Source of the DNA: Clostridia bacterium
GTDB lineage: Bacteria > Bacillota > Clostridia > TANB77 > CAG-508
DNA length: 6,868 bases
Assembly: GCA_022790685.1 (NCBI GenBank)
Contig: JAAVXQ010000116.1
Span: 1-6,868 of the forward strand
Reading direction: 5' to 3'
Translations under genes and position numbers: made by a program
The notes under the pieces: model-generated
Seen by the model: only the letters and a program-made list of their open reading frames with translations
Databases searched by the model: none
What the model was told of the DNA's origin: nothing
Shown here: positions 6,699 through 6,868 of the stretch, in pieces
How positions within the stretch are numbered: position 1 is the first letter of the stretch
Layout: each line of letters begins with the position of its first letter

Positions 6699-6728
6699 TT
6701 GACTTTAATTTATATATATGATTAAAAT
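6699..6728 (+). promoter_or_regulatory. Promoter of the gene starting at 6759
   Basis: TTGACT at 6699-6704 (-35) and TAAAAT at 6723-6728 (-10) are 18 bp apart. Each matches the housekeeping consensus at five of six positions. The predicted leader is about 25 nt and contains the ribosome site. Confidence 0.6.
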
Positions 6729-6758
6729 ATTATAAATATAGGAGAATAGGAGAAAAAT

Positions 6759-6868
6759 ATGAATAAACAAAAGGTAAAAAAAATATTTATTATTATGCTT
6801 TTATTGATTTTTGCATACTTTTTATACATAATATTTCTACACATAAATGCTGCAAGACCATTTGATCC
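6759..6868 (+). CDS. Membrane-anchored or exported protein, 5' end only
   Basis: Only 36 residues are visible. MNKQKVKK is followed by a strongly hydrophobic stretch (~9-28: IFIIMLLLIFAYFLYIIFLH), then INAARPFD as the window ends. This is a typical signal-anchor or signal peptide. There is no Cys of a lipobox in view, so it is probably not a lipoprotein. ATG 6759 has AGGAG (6748-6752) 6 nt upstream and a good promoter before that. The family cannot be told from this fragment. Confidence 0.7.
   Translation, partial: MNKQKVKKIFIIMLLLIFAYFLYIIFLHINAARPFD

Overview
The window is about 27-28% GC in most of its genes. It carries an FtsX-type ABC transporter of the BceAB (peptide-antibiotic) class, a class A penicillin-binding protein and a two-gene spore-coat unit. 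Together these suggest a spore-forming, low-GC Firmicute, most likely a Clostridia-type anaerobe. The species cannot be named from this sequence.

Layout. Positions 1-2930 (+) hold an apparent operon: the 3' end of the ABC ATPase, the large BceB-type permease (269-2429), and a small membrane-anchored protein of unknown function (2433-2930). Positions 2931-3102 lie between convergent genes and hold a long imperfect hairpin plus a third copy of its arm. Positions 3103-5283 (-) encode a bifunctional peptidoglycan glycosyltransferase/transpeptidase with its own extended -10 promoter. Positions 5460-5904 (-) encode two small spore-coat-type proteins ending in a terminator. Positions 6093-6518 (-) encode a small secreted protein of higher GC with its own promoter and terminator. 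A 19-bp perfect hairpin (6651-6691) separates it from a divergent gene that starts at 6759 (+) and leaves the window.

The main result is that both large genes are interrupted in the same way. The permease is broken once and the penicillin-binding protein three times. At each of the four breaks the repair is to skip one C in the context NNT-C-GGA, so that the in-frame codon is CGG and the next base is A. Skipping the C restores one continuous protein each time (719 and 725 residues) and puts Gly (GGA) at the position, including a Gly of the conserved VGG-type motif before the transpeptidase active site. Two sites lie 10 bases apart and both must be skipped. No other in-frame CGG occurs in the AT-rich genes, where Arg is AGA, with some CGT and CGA. 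The pattern fits a genome in which CGG is unassigned or starved and the ribosome moves +1 to read GGA as Gly. Sequencing error or true gene decay remain possible, but neither explains why four lesions share one context. The one in-frame CGG outside these sites is codon 8 of the higher-GC secreted gene, which may be a recent arrival and is the main counter-evidence.

The transporter and the penicillin-binding protein both act on the cell envelope, and the coat genes belong to sporulation. They appear to be separate transcription units rather than one system.
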